A stretch of DNA of 64,000 bases from Oscillospiraceae bacterium (GTDB lineage Bacteria; Bacillota; Clostridia; Oscillospirales; CAG-272): the NCBI GenBank assembly GCA_015064255.1, contig SVSP01000005.1, positions 1-64,000 of the forward strand, read 5' to 3'. This document shows, one piece after another, positions 53,126 to 60,512 of the stretch. The notes under the pieces are model-generated. The model was not told the DNA's origin, ran no database searches, and saw only the letters and a program-made list of their open reading frames with translations. The position numbers were made by a program, and so were the translations under genes. Within the stretch, counting starts at the first letter, position 1. Each line of letters starts with the position of its first letter.

Positions 53126-53467
53126 TTATTTTTCTTCTGCTTTTACAGCGGGCTTGTTGTCAGAAAGACCGACAACGTCGGTAACCGGCATAGCGAATGC
53201 GATGCCCTGACCGGGAGTTTTGAGTCCGACTGCGCGGTAAAGCGCGTGAAGGATGTCGTTTTTAATATCCGAGGGAACGAGGATCATAACGATCTCTTTC
53301 TCGGGCTGGATCGTTATGCCGAACATTTTCTCGGCTTCGCTGTTTGCAGTTCCTCTTGCGTGTATTACCGTGCCACCGCGAGCTCCGAATTCTTTAGCCG
53401 CATCCATAACGGCGTCGGAAAATCCGGCGTTTACTATACAAAATATAACTTCGTGTTCAAATTTCAT
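53126..53467 (-). CDS. PII-family (GlnB-like) signalling protein
   Basis: This 113-residue protein has the ferredoxin-like PII plan with the landmark GGTVIHARGTA (B-loop/strand region of PII) and KEIVMILVPSDIKNDILHAL. The T-loop is short. Proteins of this type are often encoded beside DUF1538 transporter-like genes. It probably senses adenine nucleotides or another small ligand and gates the membrane protein. AAAGGA precedes ATG. Confidence 0.8.
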   Translation of the reverse strand: MKFEHEVIFCIVNAGFSDAVMDAAKEFGARGGTVIHARGTANSEAEKMFGITIQPEKEIVMILVPSDIKNDILHALYRAVGLKTPGQGIAFAMPVTDVVGLSDNKPAVKAEEK

Positions 53468-53504
53468 ATCACATTATATCCTTTCGTTTGATCTTGCCTG
53501 TAAG

Positions 53505-53891
53505 TCAGTTAGGCATATTTGCAAGGAACTGATAAATAGCAACGCCGATAGTGCCTGTCATAGGTACGGTATAAGCTATGCCCTTGCCGTTTTTGATCGT
53601 GCTGAATTTTTCTTCGAGCGCGCTGAGTATTGCTTGAGCTTTTTCTTCTTTTATAACGCTGATTATAACGCTTTTTTCGGAATCGGAAAGGCCGAGAAGG
53701 CTGAGCGTTTCGGTGCTTGCCGTTCCGCTTGCCGCGAGCGTGAGCTGCATATTTACCTCAAAGGATTGGAGGAAATCGGCATAAAACTCTGCTTTTTTTC
53801 TGTTTACGATCGTAAACAGCAGTTGGAGCTTCTTGGGTGCCATAGATTCCTCGGGCTGTGCCTGTTTTGATATTGGATTTTTTATAGCCAT
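53505..53891 (-). CDS. Divergent PII-like protein
   Basis: This 128-residue protein has a ~20-residue polar N-terminal tail followed by LLFTIVNRKKAEFYADFL, LAASGTASTETLSLLGL and KSVIISVIKEEKAQAIL, the same strand-helix order as the adjacent 113-residue PII protein. The GxxxHARG-like motif is replaced by AASGTAS. It may be a partner subunit. It starts 18 nt after DUF1538 and 37 nt before the second PII gene. Confidence 0.72.
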   Translation of the reverse strand: MAIKNPISKQAQPEESMAPKKLQLLFTIVNRKKAEFYADFLQSFEVNMQLTLAASGTASTETLSLLGLSDSEKSVIISVIKEEKAQAILSALEEKFSTIKNGKGIAYTVPMTGTIGVAIYQFLANMPN

Positions 53892-53909
53892 AGCGATTTC
53901 CTTTCTGTT

Positions 53910-55448
53910 TTACATAAAGGTGATTATCTGCTCGTCGTCCGCTTCGAGGATTCGCTTCATAGCGATACGCTGACGCATATGCTGTGTAAATACTGCTCTG
54001 AAGCCGAGTATCTGAATGGTGATAAGAGGAGTCATAGCAACCATAGCAACGATACCGAATGCACAGCTCATAATTTCGGATTCGCCCTGAAGCACGTAGC
54101 ACGCGCCGATAGAGAGTGGAAGAATGAATCCCGAGGTGAGAGGGCCGCTTGCAACTCCGCCCGAGTCAAACGCGATCGCCGTGTAAAGACCGGGAACGAA
54201 GAACGAAAGTCCGAGAGAAATGAAGTAACCGGGAATTACGTAGTAAAGAATGTTAAAATCAAGTATAATTCTCAGCATCGAAAGTCCGATGGAAATTCCG
54301 ACACCTATCGAGAGCGCGATCATCATAGCTCTCTTGCTGACAGTACCGTCCGTAATGTCGTCAACCTGCTTGTTAAGTACGTGGACGGCGGGCTCTGCGA
54401 GTACGACTACCATTCCGAGAATGAAGCCGAAGCCTGTAAGTATAGCGGGATGCTTTGATGCAAGCTCCGTGCCGAGCTTGTAGCCTATCGGCATAAATCC
54501 GATATTTACTGCCGCAAGGAAGATAACAAGACCGAGGAAGGTATAAATAATTCCGACGGTTATACGCAGAAGCGTCTTTTTCGGAAGCTTCAAGCAGAAT
54601 ATCTGAAGAATAACGAAAAATGCAACTATAAGTCCAAGCGCAAGAAGCACTTCGGTCACGGTGTGGTAGATCGTTTCAAAGATCGCTCCGCCGAGCTTTG
54701 ATTCTATGTTAAAATCGGGAATAGTATATCCGATGTCGCCGCTTATCGTCGCACCGAGGATCATAACGGCGAGGATAGGACCGACCGAACACATAGCGAT
54801 AAGACCGAAGCTGTTTTCGCCTACGTTTTTACCGCCGAGAGTCATTGCAATACCGACGCCGAGTGCCATTATAAAAGGTACGGTTATAGGACCTGTGGTA
54901 ACTCCGCCCGAATCAAAAGCTAGGGGGAGGAAGGACTCGTTGCCGTTCAGAATTACGATAGCGGCAACGGCAAAGAGTAACATATAGAAGAAAAGGAGCA
55001 TAGAAGAAAGTGACTTCTTGAACACTATTTTAAGTACCGAAAGAAGCAGGAAAATCCCAACGCCGATTCCTACAAAAAGGATGAGTGTCGTGCCGTTAAT
55101 TACCTCTGCGACCTGTGTTGCAAGAACGGTAAGGTCGGGTTCTGCGACGGTAATGAGAAGTCCCATAAGGAAGCAGACCGAAAGGAGGAGCTTTAAGCTC
55201 TTTCTTTTTGTGAGTCCCGCGCCGATATGCTCGCCCATAGGAGTCATAGCAAGGTCTGCGCCAAGGCTGAACATACCGATTCCGAGTATAAGAAAGAACG
55301 CGGAAATGAGAAAAACGATAAGCTCTTTGGCAGACATATTTACCAGCGGTGTTAAGTTAAGAATGAAGACAATGGCAGTAACGGGAAGGACCGACGTCAT
55401 AGCTTCCTTGATTTTTTTCATAAGGATATTATTCAATGTCCTGCACAC
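53910..55448 (-). CDS. DUF1538 integral membrane protein
   Basis: This 512-residue protein has about 12 hydrophobic helices arranged as two homologous halves. Each half carries the signature FDSGGV-x-x-GP (near residues 178 and 427) and a similar MTP(M/L) region after its first helices. It matches DUF1538, a putative transporter family without a proven substrate. The start is uncertain: the GTG at 55448 has AAGGAG only 3 nt away, and ATG nine codons later (MKKIKEAM) has a weak RBS. It is first in an operon with two PII-like regulators and a URO-D-like protein. Confidence 0.82.
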   Translation of the reverse strand: MCRTLNNILMKKIKEAMTSVLPVTAIVFILNLTPLVNMSAKELIVFLISAFFLILGIGMFSLGADLAMTPMGEHIGAGLTKRKSLKLLLSVCFLMGLLITVAEPDLTVLATQVAEVINGTTLILFVGIGVGIFLLLSVLKIVFKKSLSSMLLFFYMLLFAVAAIVILNGNESFLPLAFDSGGVTTGPITVPFIMALGVGIAMTLGGKNVGENSFGLIAMCSVGPILAVMILGATISGDIGYTIPDFNIESKLGGAIFETIYHTVTEVLLALGLIVAFFVILQIFCLKLPKKTLLRITVGIIYTFLGLVIFLAAVNIGFMPIGYKLGTELASKHPAILTGFGFILGMVVVLAEPAVHVLNKQVDDITDGTVSKRAMMIALSIGVGISIGLSMLRIILDFNILYYVIPGYFISLGLSFFVPGLYTAIAFDSGGVASGPLTSGFILPLSIGACYVLQGESEIMSCAFGIVAMVAMTPLITIQILGFRAVFTQHMRQRIAMKRILEADDEQIITFM

Positions 55449-55491
55449 ACTCCTTCTGTTTGATTTATTACGCGAATGCGCTACGGCAATA

Positions 55492-55520
55492 ATTTTATCA
55501 TACTAAATTATATTCGTCAA
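55492..55520 (-). promoter_or_regulatory. Promoter of the DUF1538 operon
   Basis: Minus strand: -35 TTGACG, 17-nt spacer ending GTATGA, -10 TAAAAT. Confidence 0.72.
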
Positions 55521-55562
55521 TCGAAAATCAAAAATTAATTTGTAAACAAATATTTCCTGAGA

Positions 55563-55754
55563 CTACTTTTAAAAAAGTTTTGCTCGAGCTTTTTCAAAAG
55601 CTCGCAGGGTTTCTTAAGGGACGGAGTCCCTTAAGTCGCGCGGGTATCAATGCGCGAAACACACTCGTGCATCTTTCCAAGGGTTCTGCCCTTGGAATCC
55701 GGTTAAGAAACTTTTTGAAAAAAGTTTCTTAACAATCTTCAAAAACTTTACTTA
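55563..55754. repeat. Composite palindromic repeat (AGTAAAGTTTTT family, inverted)
   Basis: On the minus strand it starts AGTAAAGTTTTTGAAG. It contains GTTAAGAAACTTTTT / AAAAAGTTTCTTAAC, CCAAGGG/CCCTTGG, CTTAAGGGAC/GTCCCTTAAG and GAGCTTTT/AAAAGCTC hairpins. No coding potential. Confidence 0.75.
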
Positions 55755-55774
55755 AATAAATCTTGCAAAAATAA

Positions 55775-55798
55775 AAACGGCGGAATTTTCCGCCGTTT
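55775..55798. terminator. Palindromic hairpin AAACGGCGGAA/TTCCGCCGTTT
   Basis: A near-perfect hairpin repeated at 55939-55962. No gene immediately precedes this copy. Confidence 0.6.
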
Positions 55799-55827
55799 CA
55801 ATGTGTAGACAAAGTCATTAAAATTAA

Positions 55828-55880
55828 CTGAGGAAAGGGGAAAACCATCTCAAACGCCGAAGTTTTTTTCTTTTCCTCAG
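55828..55880. other. Unassigned hairpin-forming intergenic stretch
   Basis: CTGAGGAAA (55828-55836) can pair with TTTCCTCAG (55872-55880) across a 35-nt loop. The 55800-55938 stretch is bounded by two copies of the AAACGGCGGA hairpin. No ORF with an RBS is seen. A small RNA is possible but not shown. Confidence 0.35.
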
Positions 55881-55938
55881 ACTCCTATCCCTTTTCCTTG
55901 GCTAAAAACTTTTCTCTTATTATTTTGCCTTCAGTCTG

Positions 55939-55963
55939 AAACGGCGGATTTTTCCGCCGTTTT
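55939..55963 (-). terminator. Terminator of the hprK-serine hydrolase operon
   Basis: AAACGGCGGA / TCCGCCGTTTTG, ~40 nt past the stop codon at 56000. It is the second copy of the 55775 hairpin. Confidence 0.65.
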
Positions 55964-55999
55964 GTGTGAATATATCATTTTTCACCATAAAATTCCGTA

Positions 56000-57475
56000 T
56001 TATATCGACTTTGCATTGAGAAGCCCGTCGTATTCGTCTAGGAATGCTTCGGCAACCTTATAGAAACGCGCGGTGAGTCGGTTTTCATCTGTAAATCCGA
56101 ATATCATAGCGAGGTTTCCGAAGTACTTGTCGATTATCTGAACTCTGAGACGGAGCTTCTTTTCCTCCTGCCAATCGGCGCTGCAAGCGCAGTCGTACAT
56201 ATGACCCGGCTCGGGATATGTCGCTATAATGTCAGAGTAGTTTTCCTGCGGGAATTTTTCAAATTCATTGTGCCCGAAGCCGAATTTGAGAGCCTTTACA
56301 CCCTGCGCATTTTCGTAGTGAAGAGTTCCGCAGTCCTTTTCAAATTCAAATCTCAGCCACTTGAAGCCCATACGGTTGGGATCGCAGACGAAGGTCTTTT
56401 TGTTGATTTCAGAAGCAAAAGCACTTTCTTTTTCGCCGTCGAGGAAGAAAAGCTCTTTTTTTGCAAGCTCTTCCTTGAGTTTGCCGTAGGCTTCCTTGTT
56501 TTCGGGCAGGGGAGAATCTTCGAGGTTTTCGATAATAGAGCCGTAAAGAGCTTCGAACATAGGCTCGTATTCGCGAGGATCGCCCTGATTGTCAGAGTTG
56601 ATGGCGAAAACAAAATCGTGCTCGGGGTCACAGAGTGCGACCTGAACGCCCATTCCGAGCATAGCAAAACAGCCGTTGGGTGCGCCCCAGATCTGATAGC
56701 CGTAGCCGTGACCGTTGCAAACTCCGAAACCGTAGGGATTGTTTGCGGCGCTCATTGTGGTCGCTTCGGTAATATATTCTTCGCTGAGATAGCGTTTGCC
56801 GTTCCAGGTACCCTTGTTAAGAACGAATCTCGCGAAAAGGAGAAGGTCTTTTGTCGTACACATTACGCCCGAATCTCCGAAGGAATGTCCGCCGGGGGCT
56901 TCAAGGCAGTAAGCGTCCTTGGAAAATCCTATATCGTCAAGCACTTTTTCCTGAAGATATTTGAGGAATTTCTTTCCGGTTACCTTTTCAACGATGACTC
57001 CGAGCATAAACGAGCCGGGGCTGTCATAGCGGAAGATCGTTCCGGGATATTTGTCGCCGTTTGTGCGGAAATAACATTCCACTCTATCCTTGGTTTTTGA
57101 ACCGAACCACCAGCAACCTTCAAATTCAAGCGCCGTCTCCATTTTCAGCATATCGCGGATCGTTACCGTGCATACTTTTTTGTCCGGGCTTTCCTCTACG
57201 TATTCGGGAAAGTATTTTATCATTTTGTCGTCAAGAGATATAAGTCCGTCCTGGACGCAAAATCCGATAGCAATAGATACAAATGTTTTTGAAACAGAAT
57301 ACATTCTGTGCTTGAAATCCTTGTTGAAGGGTTTGTAGTAGCCTTCTGCGAAGATGTCATTTCCCCTCGCCATAACAACGCTGTGTGTGGAAAGCTTTTT
57401 CGCATCGAGGCGGGCAAAAAATTCAAGCACCTTTTCGGAAGGTATTCCGACTTTTTCGGGTGAACAGTAGTTCAT
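56000..57475 (-). CDS. Serine beta-lactamase-like hydrolase (class C/esterase type)
   Basis: This 491-residue protein has the catalytic SxxK (YSVSKTFVS), the Y-x-S/N position (RYDSPGS) and a third motif near HGYGYQ/GAPNG in the first ~330 residues. These are typical of penicillin-binding-protein-like esterases and D-aminopeptidases. The C-terminal ~150 residues form a separate beta-rich domain. There is no signal peptide, so it is not a classical beta-lactamase. AGGAGG precedes ATG. It lies 33 nt after hprK and is likely co-transcribed. Confidence 0.82.
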   Translation of the reverse strand: MNYCSPEKVGIPSEKVLEFFARLDAKKLSTHSVVMARGNDIFAEGYYKPFNKDFKHRMYSVSKTFVSIAIGFCVQDGLISLDDKMIKYFPEYVEESPDKKVCTVTIRDMLKMETALEFEGCWWFGSKTKDRVECYFRTNGDKYPGTIFRYDSPGSFMLGVIVEKVTGKKFLKYLQEKVLDDIGFSKDAYCLEAPGGHSFGDSGVMCTTKDLLLFARFVLNKGTWNGKRYLSEEYITEATTMSAANNPYGFGVCNGHGYGYQIWGAPNGCFAMLGMGVQVALCDPEHDFVFAINSDNQGDPREYEPMFEALYGSIIENLEDSPLPENKEAYGKLKEELAKKELFFLDGEKESAFASEINKKTFVCDPNRMGFKWLRFEFEKDCGTLHYENAQGVKALKFGFGHNEFEKFPQENYSDIIATYPEPGHMYDCACSADWQEEKKLRLRVQIIDKYFGNLAMIFGFTDENRLTARFYKVAEAFLDEYDGLLNAKSI

Positions 57476-57508
57476 AGTATATTCCTCCTGGTAGTACGTG
57501 TGTAAAAA

Positions 57509-58537
57509 CTATTCGTTCATACTTTCGAGCAGCTTCTGATTGAACTCTTCGGCTGTATTATAGCCCATCTTCTTCTGTCTTTGGTTCATTGCGGCAATTT
57601 CAAGAATAACCGCGAGATTTCGTCCGGGGCTTACGGGAATCGTGTATTTCGGAAGAGTTACGCCCATTATGTCTATAGTTTCGGTTTCAAGTCCGAAGCG
57701 GTCATACGTTGTGTTTTCATTCCATATTTCAAAGCTTACGACGAGGTCTATCTGCTGATCGACCTTGACAGCACTCATACCGAAAAGACGTCTTATATCT
57801 ACGATGCCTATTCCGCGAAGCTCGATATAGTGGCGGATTATGTCAGGCGCTGTGCCGATAAGAGTAGAGTCGGATACTTTTTTGATCTCTACGGCATCGT
57901 CGGCGATAAGACGGTGTCCTCTTTTTACGATTTCAATAGCGGTCTCGCTTTTACCGATACCGCTGTCACCAAGCATAAGCACGCCCTCACCGTATATTTC
58001 AACGAGAACGCCGTGGCGTGTTATTCTGGGGGCAAGGCTTGTATGCAGGTAAGATATGAGAGCTGCCATAAATTCAGAGGTCGGGCGAGAGGTGCGCAGA
58101 AGCGGCACGTCGAATTCTTTTGCATACTGAATGGTGTGCTCAAACGCGCTGAGTGAGGTCGAGAAAATGAGAGCAACGGGCTTTTTGGAGATAAAGTCGT
58201 AGATCTGCTTGTTTCTTGTTTCTTCGTCAAGACTTTCGAGATAAAGGTGCTCAACCTTACCGATTATCTGAATACGCTGAGTTTCGAAATGATCAAAGAA
58301 TCCCGCAAGCGGAAGTCCGGGACGGTTTACGTCGCGGCAGGTGACCTTGACCGCGGAATTTTCGGGCATATGCATAATTTCCAGATTGAATGCCTTGATA
58401 ATATCTGAAAGAGGAACGCTGTAAAGAGGCTCGTTCAGTTTGCCCTCTTTTTCAAGCTGAAGCTTCAAATAAGAATCTGTCCAGTCGGAGCTGTTGTCAG
58501 TACTCTGAAGAAGGTTATCGATGTTTTCTCTTTTCAT
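57509..58537 (-). CDS. hprK: HPr kinase/phosphorylase
   Basis: This 342-residue bifunctional enzyme phosphorylates and dephosphorylates HPr at the regulatory serine and thereby controls carbon catabolite repression in Firmicutes. It has an N-terminal domain of ~150 residues, Walker A GDSGIGKSE, LIADDAVEIKK and the HprK signature IELRGIGIVDIRRLFG. The length is slightly above the usual ~310. The promoter is at 58593. It is probably first of a two-gene operon. Confidence 0.96.
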   Translation of the reverse strand: MKRENIDNLLQSTDNSSDWTDSYLKLQLEKEGKLNEPLYSVPLSDIIKAFNLEIMHMPENSAVKVTCRDVNRPGLPLAGFFDHFETQRIQIIGKVEHLYLESLDEETRNKQIYDFISKKPVALIFSTSLSAFEHTIQYAKEFDVPLLRTSRPTSEFMAALISYLHTSLAPRITRHGVLVEIYGEGVLMLGDSGIGKSETAIEIVKRGHRLIADDAVEIKKVSDSTLIGTAPDIIRHYIELRGIGIVDIRRLFGMSAVKVDQQIDLVVSFEIWNENTTYDRFGLETETIDIMGVTLPKYTIPVSPGRNLAVILEIAAMNQRQKKMGYNTAEEFNQKLLESMNE

Positions 58538-58592
58538 ATTTGAATATCCTTTCTGTCAAGCACGCGTAGCGCACAGAAATATTTACACACTT

Positions 58593-58621
58593 ATTTTAAT
58601 AACATTTTCCCGATTTGTCAA
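58593..58621 (-). promoter_or_regulatory. hprK promoter
   Basis: Minus strand: -35 TTGACA, 17-nt spacer, -10 TAAAAT. It is divergent from the promoter at 58676. Confidence 0.82.
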
Positions 58622-58675
58622 CATATATGCCGATAATTTTGAGTGTGCGGACTATGTTTTTTTGCTTTGCCGTTA

Positions 58676-58704
58676 TTGACAGCACTTTTTTTATGTGATA
58701 TACT
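58676..58704 (+). promoter_or_regulatory. Promoter of the YfbR-like gene
   Basis: -35 TTGACA, 17-nt spacer, -10 TATACT in TGTGATATACT. Confidence 0.85.
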
Positions 58705-58771
58705 TGTAAAAACACTCAGGACAATAATGCATCTGCAAGAGAAATGTGCGGGTGCGAAAGGACGGAATAAC

Positions 58772-59350
58772 ATGGAAAACAGCTTTTTTGCTCTGCTTTT
58801 CAGACAGAAATACATAAAGCGTTGGGGACTTATGAGAAACACGACCGACGAAAATCTTTCCGAACATAGTGCGGAAACTGCGTTTATCGCTCACGCACTC
58901 GCGCTCATAGGGAACAAAAAATTCGGAAAGAGCTATGACGCAGATGCTATTGCCGTTGCCGCTCTCTATCACGATGCGGCGGAAATATACACGGGGGACC
59001 TTCCCACGCCTGTAAAATATTATTCCGAGGAAATGAGAAAAAATTATAAGCAGATAGAAGCCGCCGCCGAAAAAATACTCGTTTCGCATCTCCCCGAAGA
59101 GTTCAGAGAAGTGTATTCTGACATTATTTCGGGCGTTTCGGGCGAAGAAAAGGTGCTTGTAAAAGCGGCGGATAAAATCTGTGCGCTCATAAAGTGCATC
59201 GAAGAGGGGAAAAGCGGAAACAGCGAATTTGCAAGTGCGGAAAAAGCAACGAGAATATCTCTTGATGAGATGAATTCTCCCGAGGCGAATTATTTTATAA
59301 AGGAATTTCTCCCCGCGTTTCTTGAGACTATTGATGAAAATTCGCTGTAA
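58772..59350 (+). CDS. yfbR: 5'-deoxynucleotidase, YfbR-like HD-domain protein
   Basis: This 192-residue HD-domain phosphohydrolase removes phosphate from 5'-deoxyribonucleotides. It has the RQKYIKRWGLMRNT opening of YfbR, metal ligands in SEHSAETA and LYHDAAE, a GDLPTPVKYYS motif, and Asp in KAADKICA. The length equals the family. The ATG at 58772 follows GAAAGGA by 9 nt and lies after the promoter. The in-frame region back to 58643 is upstream of the promoter -35 and is rejected. Confidence 0.92.
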   Translation: MENSFFALLFRQKYIKRWGLMRNTTDENLSEHSAETAFIAHALALIGNKKFGKSYDADAIAVAALYHDAAEIYTGDLPTPVKYYSEEMRKNYKQIEAAAEKILVSHLPEEFREVYSDIISGVSGEEKVLVKAADKICALIKCIEEGKSGNSEFASAEKATRISLDEMNSPEANYFIKEFLPAFLETIDENSL

Positions 59351-59369
59351 GCGTGGTATAATAAAAAAT

Positions 59370-59410
59370 CACAGAGTGAACTTTTGACGGTTTACTCTGT
59401 GTGTTTTTTT
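59370..59410 (+). terminator. Terminator after the YfbR-like gene
   Basis: CACAGAGT (59370-59377) pairs with ACTCTGTG (59394-59401), followed by TTTTTTT. Confidence 0.88.
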
Positions 59411-59465
59411 GTTTTTAGTAAAGTTTTTGGGAAACCAAAACCCTTTTTTCAAAAAGGCTTTGTAC
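59411..59465 (+). repeat. AGTAAAGTTTTT repeat copy
   Basis: GTTTTTAGTAAAGTTTTTGG is followed by AAACCAAAACCCTTTTTTC and AAAAAGGCTTTG. The stretch onward to 59716 has a perfect TTCATTTCTGT/ACAGAAATGAA palindrome (about 59505-59530), further short hairpins and no convincing gene. Confidence 0.7.
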
Positions 59466-59716
59466 AATACAAACATACCAAAAACGCAGTTGCGAGTTTT
59501 TTCGTTCATTTCTGTGTCGACAGAAATGAACCAAAGAGCGACTTCCGGGAAGGGAGGTATCCCTTCCCCAAGAGACCCCAACCCTCTTTCGCAAAACCTC
59601 CCGACGTCTATGGTCGGTTTTGCTCGCGCCGCGTTTTTCCGCGGCGAATGATACCGTTAATATTTAATATGATACTTTATAAAGTGCCAACATACAGGAA
59701 TGTGAAGTTCTTGTTT

Positions 59717-59812
59717 TTTCTTTTCAGTAAAGTTTTTTGGAATCCAAAACCCTTTTTACAAAAAGGGTTTTGTCGGGTTCTTAGGGCAGAGCCCTAAGCA
59801 GAGGCCCTTTGG
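59717..59812 (-). repeat. AGTAAAGTTTTT repeat copy abutting a stop codon
   Basis: TTTCTTTTCAGTAAAG, then AAAACCCTTTTTACAAAAAGGGTTTTG, then CTTAGGGCAGAGCCCTAAG, ending CCCTTTGG directly at the CTA stop of the gene at 59813. It closely parallels the copy at 51162-51296. Confidence 0.8.
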
Positions 59813-60508
59813 CTAAATAAAAAACTTTTTGTGGAGGGATTCGCGGAGAGGGCGGCAGATGGCGATAGTCAGGAGCATAGCGCCGAGGAGCGCGAAAACT
59901 ATCATAGGATAGAGCGACCAAATGAAATAATTTCGCGGTTTGAAGGTGATATTTATGAAAAACTCGATAAATACCATCATAGCGGCAACGGCGAGGGAAG
60001 CGCCGCCGAAAATGTAGAGATAGCCGCGCTTCAAGGTTACGCAAAGAATGGTAACGGTCGAACATATCGCGCCTATCATAGTTACAACAGGGAATGCGAG
60101 AGAAAGGAACCAGTCTCCGCCGAGCGTGTCGTTTATATAGCAGAGATAAATTCCTATACATCCGAAATCGATAGGTGTGAAGATTATCGGGTGCGGATGC
60201 TTGAACCACGAGGGGAGAATTATTATCACGTAAGTTATAAGGACGGCAAGCATACAGTATCCCGACCAGGTTATAGCGTGGTTGAGACTTATGTCGCAGA
60301 TGGGCGTCAGTATAAACGGTATCGCGAAGAGCATAGTTACGATGAAGAGAATACCCGTGCGGTTGAATTCTTCCTTGGGGATGTTGTTTTTAGGATAGGT
60401 CGGCTCTGCTTTTTCGCGTATGATGTCGGGGTGATAGGCTACCGTGCCGCAGAGAGGACAGCTTTTTTCGGTGTCGGCGAGTTCAACGCCGCATTTTACA
60501 CAGTACAT
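59813..60508 (-). CDS. DUF6320-like zinc-ribbon membrane protein
   Basis: This 231-residue protein has an N-terminal zinc ribbon (YCVKCGVELADTEKSCPLCGT), a polar linker, then about six hydrophobic helices from residue ~50 to ~220 and a short basic tail. It resembles DUF6320-type proteins, which are commonly encoded with condensation-domain acyltransferases. It starts 4 nt after the stop of the hydrolase-condensation fusion, so it is translationally coupled and probably works with it at the membrane. Confidence 0.75.
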   Translation of the reverse strand: MYCVKCGVELADTEKSCPLCGTVAYHPDIIREKAEPTYPKNNIPKEEFNRTGILFIVTMLFAIPFILTPICDISLNHAITWSGYCMLAVLITYVIIILPSWFKHPHPIIFTPIDFGCIGIYLCYINDTLGGDWFLSLAFPVVTMIGAICSTVTILCVTLKRGYLYIFGGASLAVAAMMVFIEFFINITFKPRNYFIWSLYPMIVFALLGAMLLTIAICRPLRESLHKKFFI

Positions 60509-60512
60509 ATTA

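Noticed and set aside
56000..57475. Antibiotic-resistance beta-lactamase
   Set aside because: No signal peptide, a long extra C-terminal domain and co-transcription with hprK point to a general serine hydrolase.
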